Source: Pseudooceanicola nanhaiensis DSM 18065
GTDB lineage: Bacteria; Pseudomonadota; Alphaproteobacteria; Rhodobacterales; Rhodobacteraceae
Length of the DNA: 64,000 nucleotides
Direction of reading: 5' to 3'
Assembly (NCBI RefSeq): GCF_000688295.1
Contig: NZ_JHZF01000011.1
Span: 714,288-778,287, forward strand
The notes under the pieces were generated by a model. It made no database searches. It was not told where the DNA came from and was given only the letters and a program-made list of their open reading frames with translations. Positions 37,614 through 48,770 of the stretch are shown piece after piece. The position numbers and the translations under genes were made by a program. The first letter of the stretch is position 1; each line of letters opens with the position of its first letter.

Positions 37614-38567
37614 TCACGCCGAGCAGGAGGCCCCACCCAGTACGCAGAACTTGGCGCAATGCGGATGGTTGAGCGCGACGGGGCGCGACGCCTCCGCCAG
37701 CGTCCCGCCAAGCTCGAAACCCTCGTCATAGGCGAGAAGCGTGCAGGCCAGCACCGCGGGCCGCGCGGCGCCCTTGCGGTGGACCAGCATCCGTGAGCCC
37801 GAACACATCACGTCCGAGGGCGACTTGCCGAGGATGCCCCAGCAGGCGGTCGTGATCTCGGGCACCTCGACCGACAGGTCCATCTCGGGGAAGATCACGG
37901 TCTGCGCGGGGTCCTGCGGGTCGGTCGCGAAACCCTCGGCCTCGAAGAGCGCGGCGAAGGCGGCGCGGGTCTCGGCCTCGGTCTCGTCGGTCAGCGAGCG
38001 GCCCGCGACATGCATCTCGATGCCCGCGTCGCGGATCCAGCGCATCCCCTCCAGCGTCACCGCATGGGTGCCCGGGCCGCGTTCGGCATCGTGGACCTCG
38101 GCCCGGGGATGGTCGAGCGAGATGCGCAGCGTCAGCAGGCCCGGGAAGTCGGCCTGCAGCGCCGCGAGCCCCGCCCGCATCCGGGGCCGCATCATCGGAC
38201 GCATGGCGTTGGTCAGGATCAGCACGCGGTGCCCGGCCCCGAGGGCGAGGCGGGCCATCTCGATGATCTCGGGGTTCATGAAGGGCTCGCCGCCGGTGAA
38301 GCCCACCTCCTCGAGCGGGGCGCCGAGGCTGCGGGCCTCCGCGAGGTAATGGGCGAGGTCGCTGGCGCGGAAATAGACCAGCCGGTCATTGCCCGGCGAG
38401 CTCTCGATATAGCAGTTCGCACATTCGATGTTGCAGAGCGTGCCGGTGTTGACCCAGAGGGTGCGCAGCCCCTCCAGCGCGACGGAGGCCCGCACCTCGC
38501 CGTCGGCGGTGATCTGCGGGTCGATGAACTTGCCCTTGTTCGCGGGCATGGCCGGAATATCCTTCAT
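37614..38567 (-). CDS. Radical SAM enzyme of unknown substrate
   Basis: About 317 residues. The [4Fe-4S] site is CNIECANCY (residues near 45), followed by the SAM-binding GFTGGEPFMNPEI and a TIM-barrel core (RVLILTNAMRPMM, LLTLRISLDHP). The C-terminal third has additional cysteines (TACWGI, DVMCSGS, LACTLL, HCAKFCVLGGASC) that could hold auxiliary clusters, as in SPASM-like proteins. I cannot name the reaction. The start is ATG at 38567, or 38549 six codons later. It converges on arsP, so a link with arsenic metabolism is possible but not shown. Confidence 0.82.
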   Translation of the reverse strand: MKDIPAMPANKGKFIDPQITADGEVRASVALEGLRTLWVNTGTLCNIECANCYIESSPGNDRLVYFRASDLAHYLAEARSLGAPLEEVGFTGGEPFMNPEIIEMARLALGAGHRVLILTNAMRPMMRPRMRAGLAALQADFPGLLTLRISLDHPRAEVHDAERGPGTHAVTLEGMRWIRDAGIEMHVAGRSLTDETEAETRAAFAALFEAEGFATDPQDPAQTVIFPEMDLSVEVPEITTACWGILGKSPSDVMCSGSRMLVHRKGAARPAVLACTLLAYDEGFELGGTLAEASRPVALNHPHCAKFCVLGGASCSA

Positions 38568-38662
38568 GGTCCAAGCATGGACAGGAGCCCGTTGTCCTGC
38601 AATGCTTTCTGCAACGCCGCACAGCGTTGTGAAGGTCGGATTTCCGCGATAAGGTCCGGCCC

Positions 38663-38676
38663 TGTGAGCGCTAACA
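38663..38676. promoter_or_regulatory. LacI-family-type operator upstream of zwf
   Basis: TGTGAGCGCTAACA is a near-perfect palindrome around AGCGCT, differing from the symmetric form TGTTAGCGCTAACA at one position. Such sequences are typical binding sites of LacI-family sugar regulators in proteobacteria. It lies 29 bases before the zwf ATG. The regulator is not in this window. Confidence 0.5.
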
Positions 38677-38705
38677 TCGGCGCATGAAAAGTGGAGCCAC
38701 AGGTC

Positions 38706-40166
38706 ATGGTCTCGCGTGTCATCCCGGTCGATCCCTTCGATCTCGTGATTTTCGGCGGCACGGGCGATCTTGCCCGGCGCAAGATCCTGCCGGCCCTCTT
38801 CCGGCGATTCTGCGCCGGCCAGATGGAGGACAATTCCCGCATCATAGGCGCCGCGCGGGCCGATATGGACGATGCGGGCTACCGCGATTTCGTGCGCGAG
38901 GCGATCGCGGAGTTCAACACCGGCCCCGCCACCTGCGAGGCCGGGACGGTGGACGGGTTCCTCGAACGGGTGGGCTACGTCGCCGTCGACGCCATGGGTG
39001 AGGACGGCTGGGAGGAGCTGGGACGCCGGATGCGCGACCGCAATGTCGTGCAGGCGTTCTATTTCTCGGTCGGACCGAGCCTCTTCGGCGCGCTGGCCGA
39101 ACGGCTGCATGCCCATGGCATGGCGGGCGAGGGCACGCGGATCGTGGTGGAAAAGCCCTTCGGGCGGGACGAGGCCTCGGCCCGGGCGCTGAACGCGACG
39201 CTGGCCGAACATTTCGACGAGAGCCAGATCTACCGGATCGACCATTACCTGGGCAAGGAGACCGTGCAGAACCTCATGGCGGTCCGCTTCGGCAACATGC
39301 TGTTCGAGCCGCTCTGGAATTCGCAATATGTCGACCACATCCAGATCACCGTGGCCGAAACGGTCGGTGTCGGCGGCCGGGGCGAATATTACGACAAGTC
39401 CGGCGCCATGCGGGACATGATGCAGAACCACCTGATGCAGCTGCTCTGCCTGATCGCCATGGAGCCGCCGGCGAAGTTCGATCCCGACGCGGTGCGCGAC
39501 GAGAAGCTGAAGGTGATCCGCGCGCTCGACCCGGTGGAACCCCAGGACATCGTGCGCGGGCAGTACACCGGCGGCGACGGTCAGCCCGATTACCGCACGC
39601 AGGTCGAAAATCCCGATAGCCGGACCGAGAGCTTCGTGGCGCTGAAGGCGCGGATCTCTAACTGGAGATGGGCCGGCACGCCCTTCTACCTGCGCACCGG
39701 CAAGCGGCTGCGGGCCAAGGTCAGCGAGATCGCGGTGGTCTTCAAGGAAACGCCGCATTCCATCTTCACCGAGGATGCCGGGCGGCACCGCAACATCCTG
39801 ACGATCCGGCTGCAGCCGAACGAGGGGATGGACCTGGGCGTCACCATCAAGGAGCCGGGACCGGGGGGCATGCGCCTTGTCGACGTGCCGCTCGACATGA
39901 CCTTCGCGGACGCGCTCGGACCCGATGCCGAGGACGTGCCCGACGCCTACGAGCGGCTCATCATGGACGTGATCCGCGGCAACCAGACCTTGTTCATGCG
40001 CGGCGACGAGGTGGTCGCCGCCTGGGCCTGGACCGATCCGATCATCGCCGCCTGGGAAGAACGCGGCGAGGCGCCCAAGCCCTACGACAGCGGCTCGTCC
40101 GGGCCCGAGGACGCGCTGGCGCTGCTGCATCACGACGGGCGGCGCTGGAGGGACATCCGGGTATGA
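38706..40166 (+). CDS. zwf: Glucose-6-phosphate 1-dehydrogenase
   Basis: A 486-residue enzyme oxidising glucose 6-phosphate to 6-phosphogluconolactone. NADP-binding VIFGGTGDLARRKILPAL at the N terminus, active-site RIDHYLGKETVQNL, and the EKPFG segment are all present. I take ATG at 38706 rather than a GTG five codons earlier. First gene of zwf-pgl-pgi; its TGA overlaps the pgl ATG. In Rhodobacteraceae this feeds the Entner-Doudoroff route. Confidence 0.96.
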   Translation: MVSRVIPVDPFDLVIFGGTGDLARRKILPALFRRFCAGQMEDNSRIIGAARADMDDAGYRDFVREAIAEFNTGPATCEAGTVDGFLERVGYVAVDAMGEDGWEELGRRMRDRNVVQAFYFSVGPSLFGALAERLHAHGMAGEGTRIVVEKPFGRDEASARALNATLAEHFDESQIYRIDHYLGKETVQNLMAVRFGNMLFEPLWNSQYVDHIQITVAETVGVGGRGEYYDKSGAMRDMMQNHLMQLLCLIAMEPPAKFDPDAVRDEKLKVIRALDPVEPQDIVRGQYTGGDGQPDYRTQVENPDSRTESFVALKARISNWRWAGTPFYLRTGKRLRAKVSEIAVVFKETPHSIFTEDAGRHRNILTIRLQPNEGMDLGVTIKEPGPGGMRLVDVPLDMTFADALGPDAEDVPDAYERLIMDVIRGNQTLFMRGDEVVAAWAWTDPIIAAWEERGEAPKPYDSGSSGPEDALALLHHDGRRWRDIRV

Positions 40167-40834
40167 TCCTCACCGAATATCCCGACCGCGACATGCTGGC
40201 GCTCGACCTCAGCGACCGGCTGGCGAGCGAACTGGGCAGCGCGCTCAGGCACAAGGAACGGGTCACCTTCGCGGTGCCGGGAGGCACCTCGCCCGGGCCG
40301 ATCTTCGACGCGCTGACCGCGGTGCGGCTGGACTGGGACCGCGTGGACGTCGTGCTGACCGATGAACGCTGGGTGCCGGAAAGCGCCGAGCGTTCCAACA
40401 CGCGGCTGGTGCGCGAGCGGCTGCTGCAGGGCCATGCCGCCGCGGCCACGCTGCTGCCGCTGGTGGCCGATACGCCGACACCGGAAGAGGCGCTCGAGGG
40501 ATTGTCCGAGGGCCTGCTGCCGCATCTGCCGATCGACGTGCTGGTGCTGGGGATGGGGGCGGACATGCACACCGCCTCGCTCTTCCCGGGGGCGGACCGG
40601 CTGGAGGCGGCGCTCGCCGCCGATGCGCCCGCCCTGATGGCGATGCGCGCGCCCGGCGCGCCCGAGCCGCGCATCACCCTGACCGCGCCGGTCCTGCGCG
40701 GCGCGATCTCGATCCACGTCGTCATCACCGGCGCCGAGAAGCGCGCGGCGCTGGAACGGGCCGCCGGGATGACCCCCGCCGAGGCCCCTGTGGCCACGGT
40801 GCTTGACGAGGCGGTGGTGCATTGGGCCGAATAG
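40163..40834 (+). CDS. pgl: 6-phosphogluconolactonase
   Basis: Hydrolyses 6-phosphogluconolactone to 6-phosphogluconate, the step after zwf. 223 residues with VTFAVPGGTSPGPIFDAL, VLTDERWVPESAERSNTRLVR (recognised in parts) and VLGMGADMHTASLFPGAD, all characteristic of the SOL/DevB family. Overlaps zwf as ATGA; 30 bases before pgi. Length is normal. Confidence 0.95.
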   Translation: MILTEYPDRDMLALDLSDRLASELGSALRHKERVTFAVPGGTSPGPIFDALTAVRLDWDRVDVVLTDERWVPESAERSNTRLVRERLLQGHAAAATLLPLVADTPTPEEALEGLSEGLLPHLPIDVLVLGMGADMHTASLFPGADRLEAALAADAPALMAMRAPGAPEPRITLTAPVLRGAISIHVVITGAEKRAALERAAGMTPAEAPVATVLDEAVVHWAE

Positions 40835-40864
40835 GGCCCGGCGCCATAGGCAAGGAGTGACATC

Positions 40865-42472
40865 ATGTGGGACGACCTGAAGCGCCGCGGCGCCGCGGCC
40901 GAGGGGCGCGAGATCCTTTCGCTGTTCGAGGAAGGCGACCGGGCGGCGTCCTTCTCGGCCACCTTCGGCGGCATGCTCTTCGACTATTCCAAGACCAACA
41001 TCGACGACGGCACGATGGCGGCGCTCCTGCGGCTGGCCGAAGAGGCGGGCGTCGCGGACCGGCGCGCGGCGATGATGTCGGGCGAGAAGATCAACGAGAC
41101 GGAGGGCCGCGCGGTCCTGCATACGGCCCTGCGCAACCTCGACGGCGGGCCGGTCCGGGTGGACGGTCGGGACGTGATGCCCGAGGTCCGCGCGACGCTG
41201 GACCGGATGGAGGACTTCGCCCGCGCGCTGCGCTCGGGCGGCTTCGCGGGGCAGGGCGGCCCGATCACCGACGTGGTCAACATCGGCATCGGAGGCTCGG
41301 ACCTCGGGCCGGTGATGGCGGTGCAGGCGCTCGGGCCCTATTGCGACGGGCCGCGCTGCCATTTCGTGTCGAACGTGGACGGGGCGCATGTGCATGACGT
41401 GCTGGAGCGGCTCGATCCGACGACGACGCTGGTGATCGTCGCCTCGAAGACCTTCACCACGATCGAGACCATGACCAATGCCGAAACCGCCCGCGCCTGG
41501 ATGGCGGATCGGGTCCGCGATCCCGGTGCCCAGTTCGCGGCGCTGTCGTCGAACCGCGACGCGACCGCGGCGTGGGGCATCGACGAGAGCCGCGTCTTCG
41601 GGTTCGAGGATTGGGTCGGCGGGCGCTATTCGGTCTGGGGGCCGATCGGGCTGTCGCTGATGCTGGCCGTGGGGCCCGAGGATTTCCGTGCCTTCCTGCG
41701 CGGCGGTCAGGCGATGGACAGGCATTTCCGGGAGGCGGCATTCGCCGGGAACCTGCCGGTGCTGCTGGCGCTCGTCGGCATCTGGCACAACCAGGTGCTG
41801 GGCTACCCGACCCGCGCGGTGCTGCCCTACGAACAGCGGCTTCTGCGGCTGCCGGCCTATCTTCAGCAGCTCGAGATGGAGAGCAACGGCAAGAGCGTCG
41901 CGATGGACGGCACGCCGCTCGAAACCCCTGCCGGGCCGGTGGTCTGGGGCGAGCCCGGGACCAACGGTCAGCACGCCTTCTACCAGCTGATCCACCAGGG
42001 CACGCAGGTCGTGCCCTGCGAATTCCTCGTGGGCGCCGAGGGCCACGAGCCCGCGCTGGCGCATCAGCACCGTCTTCTGGTGGCCAATTGCCTCGCCCAG
42101 TCCGAGGCGCTGCTGCGCGGCCGCCCGCTCGGGCAGGCGCGGGTCCTGATGGCGGAGAAGGGGCTCGAGGGCGACGAGCTTGAACGTCAGGCGCGGCACC
42201 GGGTCTTTCCGGGCAACCGCCCCAGCACGACGCTGGCCTATCCGAAACTCACGCCCGAGGTGCTGGGCATGATCGTCGCGCTCTATGAACACCGGGTCTT
42301 TGTCGAGGGCGTGATCCTCGGGATCAACTCCTACGATCAATGGGGCGTGGAACTGGGCAAGGAACTGGCGCTCGCCCTCGATCCGGTGCTGCAGGGACAA
42401 AAGGACACGGCGGGCAAGGACGGTTCCACCGCGGCGCTCGTCGCCTACATGCGGGATCACGGCCTGGGGTGA
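40865..42472 (+). CDS. pgi: Glucose-6-phosphate isomerase
   Basis: Interconverts glucose 6-phosphate and fructose 6-phosphate. 535 residues with the family blocks [50 protein letters not shown] and [20 protein letters not shown]. It completes a three-gene unit that lets fructose 6-phosphate enter the oxidative branch. CAAGGAG lies upstream of the ATG. Confidence 0.96.
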   Translation: MWDDLKRRGAAAEGREILSLFEEGDRAASFSATFGGMLFDYSKTNIDDGTMAALLRLAEEAGVADRRAAMMSGEKINETEGRAVLHTALRNLDGGPVRVDGRDVMPEVRATLDRMEDFARALRSGGFAGQGGPITDVVNIGIGGSDLGPVMAVQALGPYCDGPRCHFVSNVDGAHVHDVLERLDPTTTLVIVASKTFTTIETMTNAETARAWMADRVRDPGAQFAALSSNRDATAAWGIDESRVFGFEDWVGGRYSVWGPIGLSLMLAVGPEDFRAFLRGGQAMDRHFREAAFAGNLPVLLALVGIWHNQVLGYPTRAVLPYEQRLLRLPAYLQQLEMESNGKSVAMDGTPLETPAGPVVWGEPGTNGQHAFYQLIHQGTQVVPCEFLVGAEGHEPALAHQHRLLVANCLAQSEALLRGRPLGQARVLMAEKGLEGDELERQARHRVFPGNRPSTTLAYPKLTPEVLGMIVALYEHRVFVEGVILGINSYDQWGVELGKELALALDPVLQGQKDTAGKDGSTAALVAYMRDHGLG

Positions 42473-42477
42473 TACCC

Positions 42478-42514
42478 CGCGACCGGCCGAGAAGGGTTTG
42501 TCTGACCGGTCGCG
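42478..42514 (+). terminator. Possible hairpin terminator after pgi
   Basis: A nine-base inverted pair, CGCGACCGG (42478-42486) and its complement (42506-42514), begins six bases after the pgi stop. The loop is long and there is no T-run, so termination by this hairpin alone is uncertain. Confidence 0.35.
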
Positions 42515-42628
42515 AGGAATGGCGGCTTCGAGACTTGGGATGCTGACGCCACCGAACGCAGTCACGTTTGCCCGCGCCGAGAGTTTCGCCGCGGTGCAAA
42601 ATTTTCTTCGGATGCGACCGGTTTCCGC

Positions 42629-42991
42629 TCAGAAGCAGATCATCCGGCCCCAGGACGGGTAGCAGAAGGTGCGCCCCTTCTCCGTCGCCGCATCCTCGAT
42701 CAGGCCGAGAAGCGCGTCCTGTCCGGCGGCAGCCGCGCGGGCGGCCTCGAGCAGGCTCTCCTTGTCGGTGAAGCTGTCCGCGGGGGCGACGCCGGTGTCG
42801 TCGAGCGAGGCGCGCAGCCGCAGCGCGGCCAGCATCAGCACGGGATCGTTCCGCGCGCGGCCGAGGGCGATCAGCTGTTCCGAGAGCACCGCCTGCTGCA
42901 TCAGCCCGGGGCTCGGCGCGGGTTCGTCCTGCGCGGCAAGGGGCAGGGCGGTGACTGCCAGCAGGCAGCTCGTCGTCAGGAACGTCTTCAC
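42629..42991 (-). CDS. Small secreted protein of unknown function
   Basis: A 120-residue protein with a Sec signal peptide (VKTFLTTSCLLAVTALPLAAQ, cleavage after LAA or AAQ). The start is GTG at 42991, with a perfect GGAGGA eight bases upstream; the longer upstream frame is arginine-rich and non-coding in character. The mature part is mostly helical (LSEQLIALGRARNDPVLMLAALRL) and ends in a short Cys/Trp-rich tail (RTFCYPSWGRMICF) with two cysteines. No family recognised. Confidence 0.72.
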   Translation of the reverse strand: MKTFLTTSCLLAVTALPLAAQDEPAPSPGLMQQAVLSEQLIALGRARNDPVLMLAALRLRASLDDTGVAPADSFTDKESLLEAARAAAAGQDALLGLIEDAATEKGRTFCYPSWGRMICF

Positions 42992-43067
42992 GGGCAGGAT
43001 CCTCCGGGCATGGACGTGCCGCAACGTTAACCGGCCCGGCGGATCCGGCAAGAGCCTTTCGCCGGGC

Positions 43068-43496
43068 TCAGCCGCGGGGGATGTCGAAGCCCGGCGGGGC
43101 GAGGGTGAAGCCCTCGAAGCGGAACCCCGGCGAGACGGTGCAGCCGACAAGGCTCCAGCCGTCCGTGCTGCGGGCCGCCTGCCAATGCGCCTCGGGCACG
43201 ATGACCTGCGGCGCCTCGCCCGCCGCCAGATCGGGGCCGAGGCGATGCTCCGTGGCGGGGCCCGCCTCGTTCGCCGCGAGCGACAGGATCAGCGGGGCGC
43301 CCGCGTAGTGGTGCCAGATCTCCGTGGCGTCGACCTTGTGCCAGTGGCTGCGCTCGCCGGCCTTCAGCAGGAAGTAGATGCAGGTCCCCGCGGGCCGGGT
43401 GCCGCGGGCCGCATCGGCAATCCACGTCTGGCGATAATGGCCGCCTTCCGGATGCGGCGCGAGGCCAAGGCGGGTGATGATCTCGTCGGCGGTCAT
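43068..43496 (-). CDS. Cupin protein of the DUF985 family
   Basis: A 142-residue protein with the DUF985 cupin pattern: the LGLAPHPEGGHYRQTW start, CIYFLLKAGERSHWHKVDATEIWHHYAG (recognised in parts) and PPGFDIP at the end. Histidines in SHWHKVDATEIWHH are in the position of cupin metal ligands. Family members are often annotated only as cupin superfamily; the reaction is unknown. It is upstream of the secreted-protein gene on the same strand, 76 bases apart, and divergent from the lipoprotein gene at 43697. Confidence 0.87.
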   Translation of the reverse strand: MTADEIITRLGLAPHPEGGHYRQTWIADAARGTRPAGTCIYFLLKAGERSHWHKVDATEIWHHYAGAPLILSLAANEAGPATEHRLGPDLAAGEAPQVIVPEAHWQAARSTDGWSLVGCTVSPGFRFEGFTLAPPGFDIPRG

Positions 43497-43696
43497 GGAG
43501 CGTCCTTCAAGTGGCGGTGACGTCGGGCGGTGGTGCGCGGCGCATGTTCCGGGATCACGCAGCAGGGGCGCGGGCGCGATGGCGGGGTGATCGGCGGATG
43601 TATGCACATTTTGAAATGTCGTTGGATCGTCATGGAACCGAATGGTAGGTGAGCCGTTGAGCGGTCGTAAAACACGACGTGTAACAGGAGAGATAC

Positions 43697-43975
43697 ATGA
43701 AAACCCGTTTCGTCCTCGCGCTTGGCCTGTCCGGCAGCCTTCTGGCGGCCTGCGCCAACACGATGAACCCCCAAGCCAATACGGTGGCCGGCGTGGCTGG
43801 CGGGGCGGCGGCCGGGCTGATTGCAGCCGAGGCACTCGAGGCCAACGACAACTGGCGCCTGATCGCGGCGCTCGGCGGCGCTGCAGCCGGCACCATGGTG
43901 GCCCAGAACGCCCAGACGCAGCAATGCGCCTATTCGCGCGGCAACGGCACCTACTACACGGCGCCCTGCCCGTAA
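43697..43975 (+). CDS. Small glycine-zipper lipoprotein
   Basis: A 92-residue protein with a clear lipoprotein signal (MKTRFVLALGLSGSLLAAC, cysteine at residue 19). The mature part has two glycine/alanine-rich hydrophobic segments (VAGVAGGAAAGLIAAEAL and LIAALGGAAAGTMVA) of glycine-zipper type, then a polar tail with two cysteines (QQCAYSRGNG, APCP). Probably an outer-membrane-associated small lipoprotein. AACAGGAGAG is a good ribosome site. A palindrome ACATTTTGAAATGT sits in the promoter region at 43606-43619, and a strong terminator follows the gene. Confidence 0.82.
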   Translation: MKTRFVLALGLSGSLLAACANTMNPQANTVAGVAGGAAAGLIAAEALEANDNWRLIAALGGAAAGTMVAQNAQTQQCAYSRGNGTYYTAPCP

Positions 43976-44002
43976 GACCTGCTGTCACGTCCAGAACGTG
44001 AT

Positions 44003-44031
44003 GAAACCCCGCCGGTTCTCCGGCGGGGTTT
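44003..44031 (+). terminator. Rho-independent terminator
   Basis: A 12-base-pair stem (AAACCCCGCCGG, 44003-44014, with its complement 44019-44030) and a TTCT loop, followed by TTTTCGTTT. It ends the lipoprotein gene. Read on the other strand it is followed by TTTCATC and could also stop enolase transcripts, so it may be bidirectional. Confidence 0.88.
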
Positions 44032-44040
44032 TCGTTTGCG

Positions 44041-44072
44041 CCTGTGCCTTCTGAGTCCTGTGCCTTCTGAGT
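44041..44072. repeat. 16-base perfect tandem duplication
   Basis: CCTGTGCCTTCTGAGT occurs twice head to tail (44041-44056 and 44057-44072) between the terminator and the end of eno. It looks like a recent slippage duplication; no function is evident. Confidence 0.8.
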
Positions 44073-44112
44073 CAGGCGCTCCGGGCCGGCGCGGTCCGGA
44101 GCGCGCGCAGGA

Positions 44113-45669
<1,557 letters not shown>

Positions 45670-45702
45670 CTAGCGCTGCGGGGCATCGGCGAAGGAGCGG
45701 AC

Positions 45703-46599
45703 ATGGCGGACAATCTCAAGGGCATCGTGCTGATGACGCTGGCGATGTTCGGGCTCGCGCTGTCGGACATGTTCGTCAAGCTCGCCTCGGGCGTGCTGCC
45801 GCCCGCGCAGATCATCCTGCTCGTGGGGGGCGGGACGACGCTGGTCTACGCGGCGGGCGCCCTGGCCTTCGGCATGCCGCTCTTCTCGCGCGTCTTCTTC
45901 CGGCCGGTGATCCTGCTGCGCACCTTCGCGGAGGCCGTCGCCGGCGTCTCGATGATGACGGCGATCGCGCTGGTGCCGCTCTCGACCGTGACGGCGATCA
46001 TGCAGAGCAATCCCCTGCTGGTGACCATGGGCGCCGCGCTCTTTCTGTCCGAGAAGGTCGGGTGGCGGCGCTGGCTGGCGATTGCCGTCGGTCTTGTCGC
46101 GATGCTGATGATCGTGCGTCCGGGCGGGTCCGACTACGACGCCACCGTCCTGATCGCCGTGGTCGCGGCCTGCGCGCTCTCGGCGCGCGACCTCGCCACG
46201 CGTGCGGCACCCGCCTCGATCCCCTCGCTGGTGCTGGCCGCCTGGGGCTTCGCCGGCTCCGTCCTGGGCGGGGCGGTGCTGATGGCCTTCGGCCCGGGGG
46301 CCGCGCCGGTCGAGGGGGTGACGCTCGTCTACCTGATCGCCGCCGTGGCGGTGACGGCGCTCGGCTATTACGCGCTGACCGCCTCGGTCCGGGTCGGGCA
46401 GCTCTCGACCGTGGCGCCCTTCCGCTACACCCGGCTCGTCTTCGCCATGGCGATCGCGGTGACGGTCTTCGCCGAGCGGCCCGACGGCTGGACGATCGCG
46501 GGTTCGCTCCTGATCGTGGCGAGCGGCGTCTACACCTTCCTGCGCGAACGCCGGATCGCCCGCGCGATGGCCACACCGGAAGGCGCGGGCCCGGTCTGA
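45703..46599 (+). CDS. DMT-superfamily (EamA) transporter
   Basis: A 298-residue membrane protein with ten predicted helices in two five-helix halves, the EamA pattern (MFGLALSDMFVKLAS in the first half; LSTVTAIMQSNPLLVTMGAALFL marks the end of helices 3-4; APFRYTRLVFAMAI in the second). Such proteins move metabolites, often amino acids or nucleosides; the substrate cannot be read. GAAGGAGCGG precedes the ATG at 45703. The larger open frame upstream is the antisense of enolase. Confidence 0.88.
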   Translation: MADNLKGIVLMTLAMFGLALSDMFVKLASGVLPPAQIILLVGGGTTLVYAAGALAFGMPLFSRVFFRPVILLRTFAEAVAGVSMMTAIALVPLSTVTAIMQSNPLLVTMGAALFLSEKVGWRRWLAIAVGLVAMLMIVRPGGSDYDATVLIAVVAACALSARDLATRAAPASIPSLVLAAWGFAGSVLGGAVLMAFGPGAAPVEGVTLVYLIAAVAVTALGYYALTASVRVGQLSTVAPFRYTRLVFAMAIAVTVFAERPDGWTIAGSLLIVASGVYTFLRERRIARAMATPEGAGPV

Positions 46600-46668
46600 G
46601 CGCTTCGCGCTTTACCGGGGCCGCGCGTTCTGGAAGGCTGGGCGCAGATGCGGGCCCGGGAGGCGGCC

Positions 46669-46974
46669 ATGTCCCGGACCATCACCCTGCCGAAGACCGA
46701 GACCAGTCCCCGGACCGAGCGTCCGAGGCTCTGGAAGGTCATCCTGCTGAACGACGATTTCACGCCGCGCGCCTTCGTGGTGAAGGTTCTGCAGGGCGTC
46801 TTCCGGATGACGGAGGCCGAGGCGGAGGGCGTCATGCTGACCGCGCACCGCCGCGGCGCCTGCGTCGTCGCGGTCTTCACCAAAGAGGTGGCCGAGACGA
46901 AATGCGCGCAGGGCAATGACGCGGGGCGCCGCGCGGGCTATCCGCTGGCCTTCACCACCGAGCGGGAGGAATGA
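46669..46974 (+). CDS. clpS: ClpS-type N-end-rule adaptor
   Basis: A 101-residue adaptor for the Clp protease. The fold signature is [26 protein letters not shown] (recognised in parts) followed by [20 protein letters not shown]; the NDD and the histidine bind N-terminal hydrophobic residues in ClpS. The short N-terminal extension and divergent C terminus suggest the second alphaproteobacterial paralogue (ClpS2-like), which I cannot confirm. The ATG at 46669 has GGGAGG just upstream; another ATG seven codons earlier is less likely. Confidence 0.88.
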   Translation: MSRTITLPKTETSPRTERPRLWKVILLNDDFTPRAFVVKVLQGVFRMTEAEAEGVMLTAHRRGACVVAVFTKEVAETKCAQGNDAGRRAGYPLAFTTEREE

Positions 46975-47083
46975 GCCCCGGGCTGCCACCGCAACGGGCA
47001 GAGGGCGCGCGCGGCAACGGGGAGGGGCGGCGTGGCATTGCCGCCTCTTGCCTCCGCCCCGCCGCCTCTCTAAACGCTCGCAC

Positions 47084-48655
47084 ATGAGCGACATGAACCA
47101 CGACCGCCTTCTCATCATCGACTTCGGCAGCCAGGTGACGCAGCTGATCGCGCGCCGCCTGCGCGAACTGAACGTCTATTGCGAGATCCATCCCTACCAG
47201 AAGGTCACCGACGACTTCCTGCGGGACTTCGCGCCGAAGGCCATCATCTTCTCGGGCGGCCCCGACAGCGTGACGCGCGAGGGCTCGCCGCGCCCGCCCG
47301 GGGCCGTCTACGAGCTCGGGGTGCCGATCCTCGGCATCTGCTACGGCCAGCAGGTGATGATGCAGGACCTCGGCGGCAAGGTGGAGGCGGGCGAGAGCCA
47401 CACCGCGGAATTCGGCCGCGCCTGGGTCACGCCCTCGGAGGAGCGCACCGACCTGCTGACCGGCTGGTTCCTCGACGGGACGGGCCGCGAACAGGCCTGG
47501 ATGAGCCACGGCGACCACGTCTCGGAACTGGCGCCCGGCTTCGCCGTCTACGGCACCTCTCCGGGCGCGCCCTTCGCGGTGACCGCCGATCTGGAGCGCC
47601 GGTTCTATGCCGTGCAGTTCCACCCCGAGGTGCACCACACCCCGAACGGCAAGACGCTCTACGAGAATTTCGTGAAGCTCGCGGGCTTCACCGGCGACTG
47701 GACCATGGCCGCCTACCGCGAGGAGATGATCGAGAAGATCCGCGCGCAGGTCGGCGACGCCAAGGTCATCTGCGGCCTGTCGGGCGGTGTCGACAGCTCG
47801 GTCGCCGCGGCGCTGATCCACGAGGCGATCGGCGAGAACCTGACCTGCGTCTTCGTCGACCACGGGCTGCTGCGGCTCAACGAGGCCGAGGAGGTGGTCA
47901 CGATGTTCCGCGACCACATGAACCTCAGGGTGATCCACGCGCAGGAGCAGGAGCTCTTCCTCGGCGCGCTGGAGGGGGTCTCGGACCCCGAGACCAAGCG
48001 CAAGATCATCGGTAAGCTCTTCATCGACGTGTTCCAGAAATACGCCGACGAGATCGAGGGCGCGCGCTTCCTGGCCCAGGGCACGCTCTATCCCGACGTG
48101 ATCGAGAGCGTCAGCTTCTCGGGCGGTCCTTCGGTCACGATCAAGTCGCACCACAACGTGGGCGGCCTGCCCGAGAAGATGGGCCTGAAGCTGGTCGAGC
48201 CGCTGCGCGAGCTCTTCAAGGACGAGGTCCGCGCGCTCGGCACCGAGCTGGGGCTGCCCGCGTCCTTCATCGGCCGCCATCCGTTCCCGGGGCCGGGCCT
48301 CGCGATCCGCTGCCCGGGCGAGATCACGCGCGAGAAGCTCGAGATCCTGCGCAAGGCGGATGCGGTCTATATCGACCAGATCCGCAAGCACGGGCTCTAC
48401 GACGAGATCTGGCAGGCCTTCGCCGCCATCCTGCCGGTCCGCACGGTGGGCGTCATGGGCGACGGCCGGACCTATGATTTCGCCTGTGCGCTCCGCGCGG
48501 TGACGAGCGTCGACGGCATGACGGCGGATTACTATCCGTTCAGCCACGATTTCCTCGGCGAGACCGCGACCCGGATCATCAACGAGGTGAAGGGCATCAA
48601 CCGCGTGACCTACGACATCACGTCGAAGCCCCCGGGAACCATCGAGTGGGAGTGA
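47084..48655 (+). CDS. guaA: GMP synthase (glutamine-hydrolysing)
   Basis: A 523-residue enzyme converting XMP to GMP with glutamine. The class I glutaminase domain has the catalytic [15 protein letters not shown] and QFHPEVHHT; the synthetase domain starts with the PP-loop [15 protein letters not shown], and the C-terminal dimerisation domain ends PPGTIEWE as in most GuaA. The ATG at 47084 is chosen for family length; there is another at 47093. Stands alone. Confidence 0.97.
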   Translation: MSDMNHDRLLIIDFGSQVTQLIARRLRELNVYCEIHPYQKVTDDFLRDFAPKAIIFSGGPDSVTREGSPRPPGAVYELGVPILGICYGQQVMMQDLGGKVEAGESHTAEFGRAWVTPSEERTDLLTGWFLDGTGREQAWMSHGDHVSELAPGFAVYGTSPGAPFAVTADLERRFYAVQFHPEVHHTPNGKTLYENFVKLAGFTGDWTMAAYREEMIEKIRAQVGDAKVICGLSGGVDSSVAAALIHEAIGENLTCVFVDHGLLRLNEAEEVVTMFRDHMNLRVIHAQEQELFLGALEGVSDPETKRKIIGKLFIDVFQKYADEIEGARFLAQGTLYPDVIESVSFSGGPSVTIKSHHNVGGLPEKMGLKLVEPLRELFKDEVRALGTELGLPASFIGRHPFPGPGLAIRCPGEITREKLEILRKADAVYIDQIRKHGLYDEIWQAFAAILPVRTVGVMGDGRTYDFACALRAVTSVDGMTADYYPFSHDFLGETATRIINEVKGINRVTYDITSKPPGTIEWE

Positions 48656-48770
48656 GCCGCGCGCCGCGGCGCTGACCGCCGCCGGGCCGTGCGCGTCCCG
48701 GCCTCCCAAACCGCTTGCCTCACCCCGCCCGGCTCTGCCAAAAGAAAGCCCCGGACCCGGATTGGAGCCC

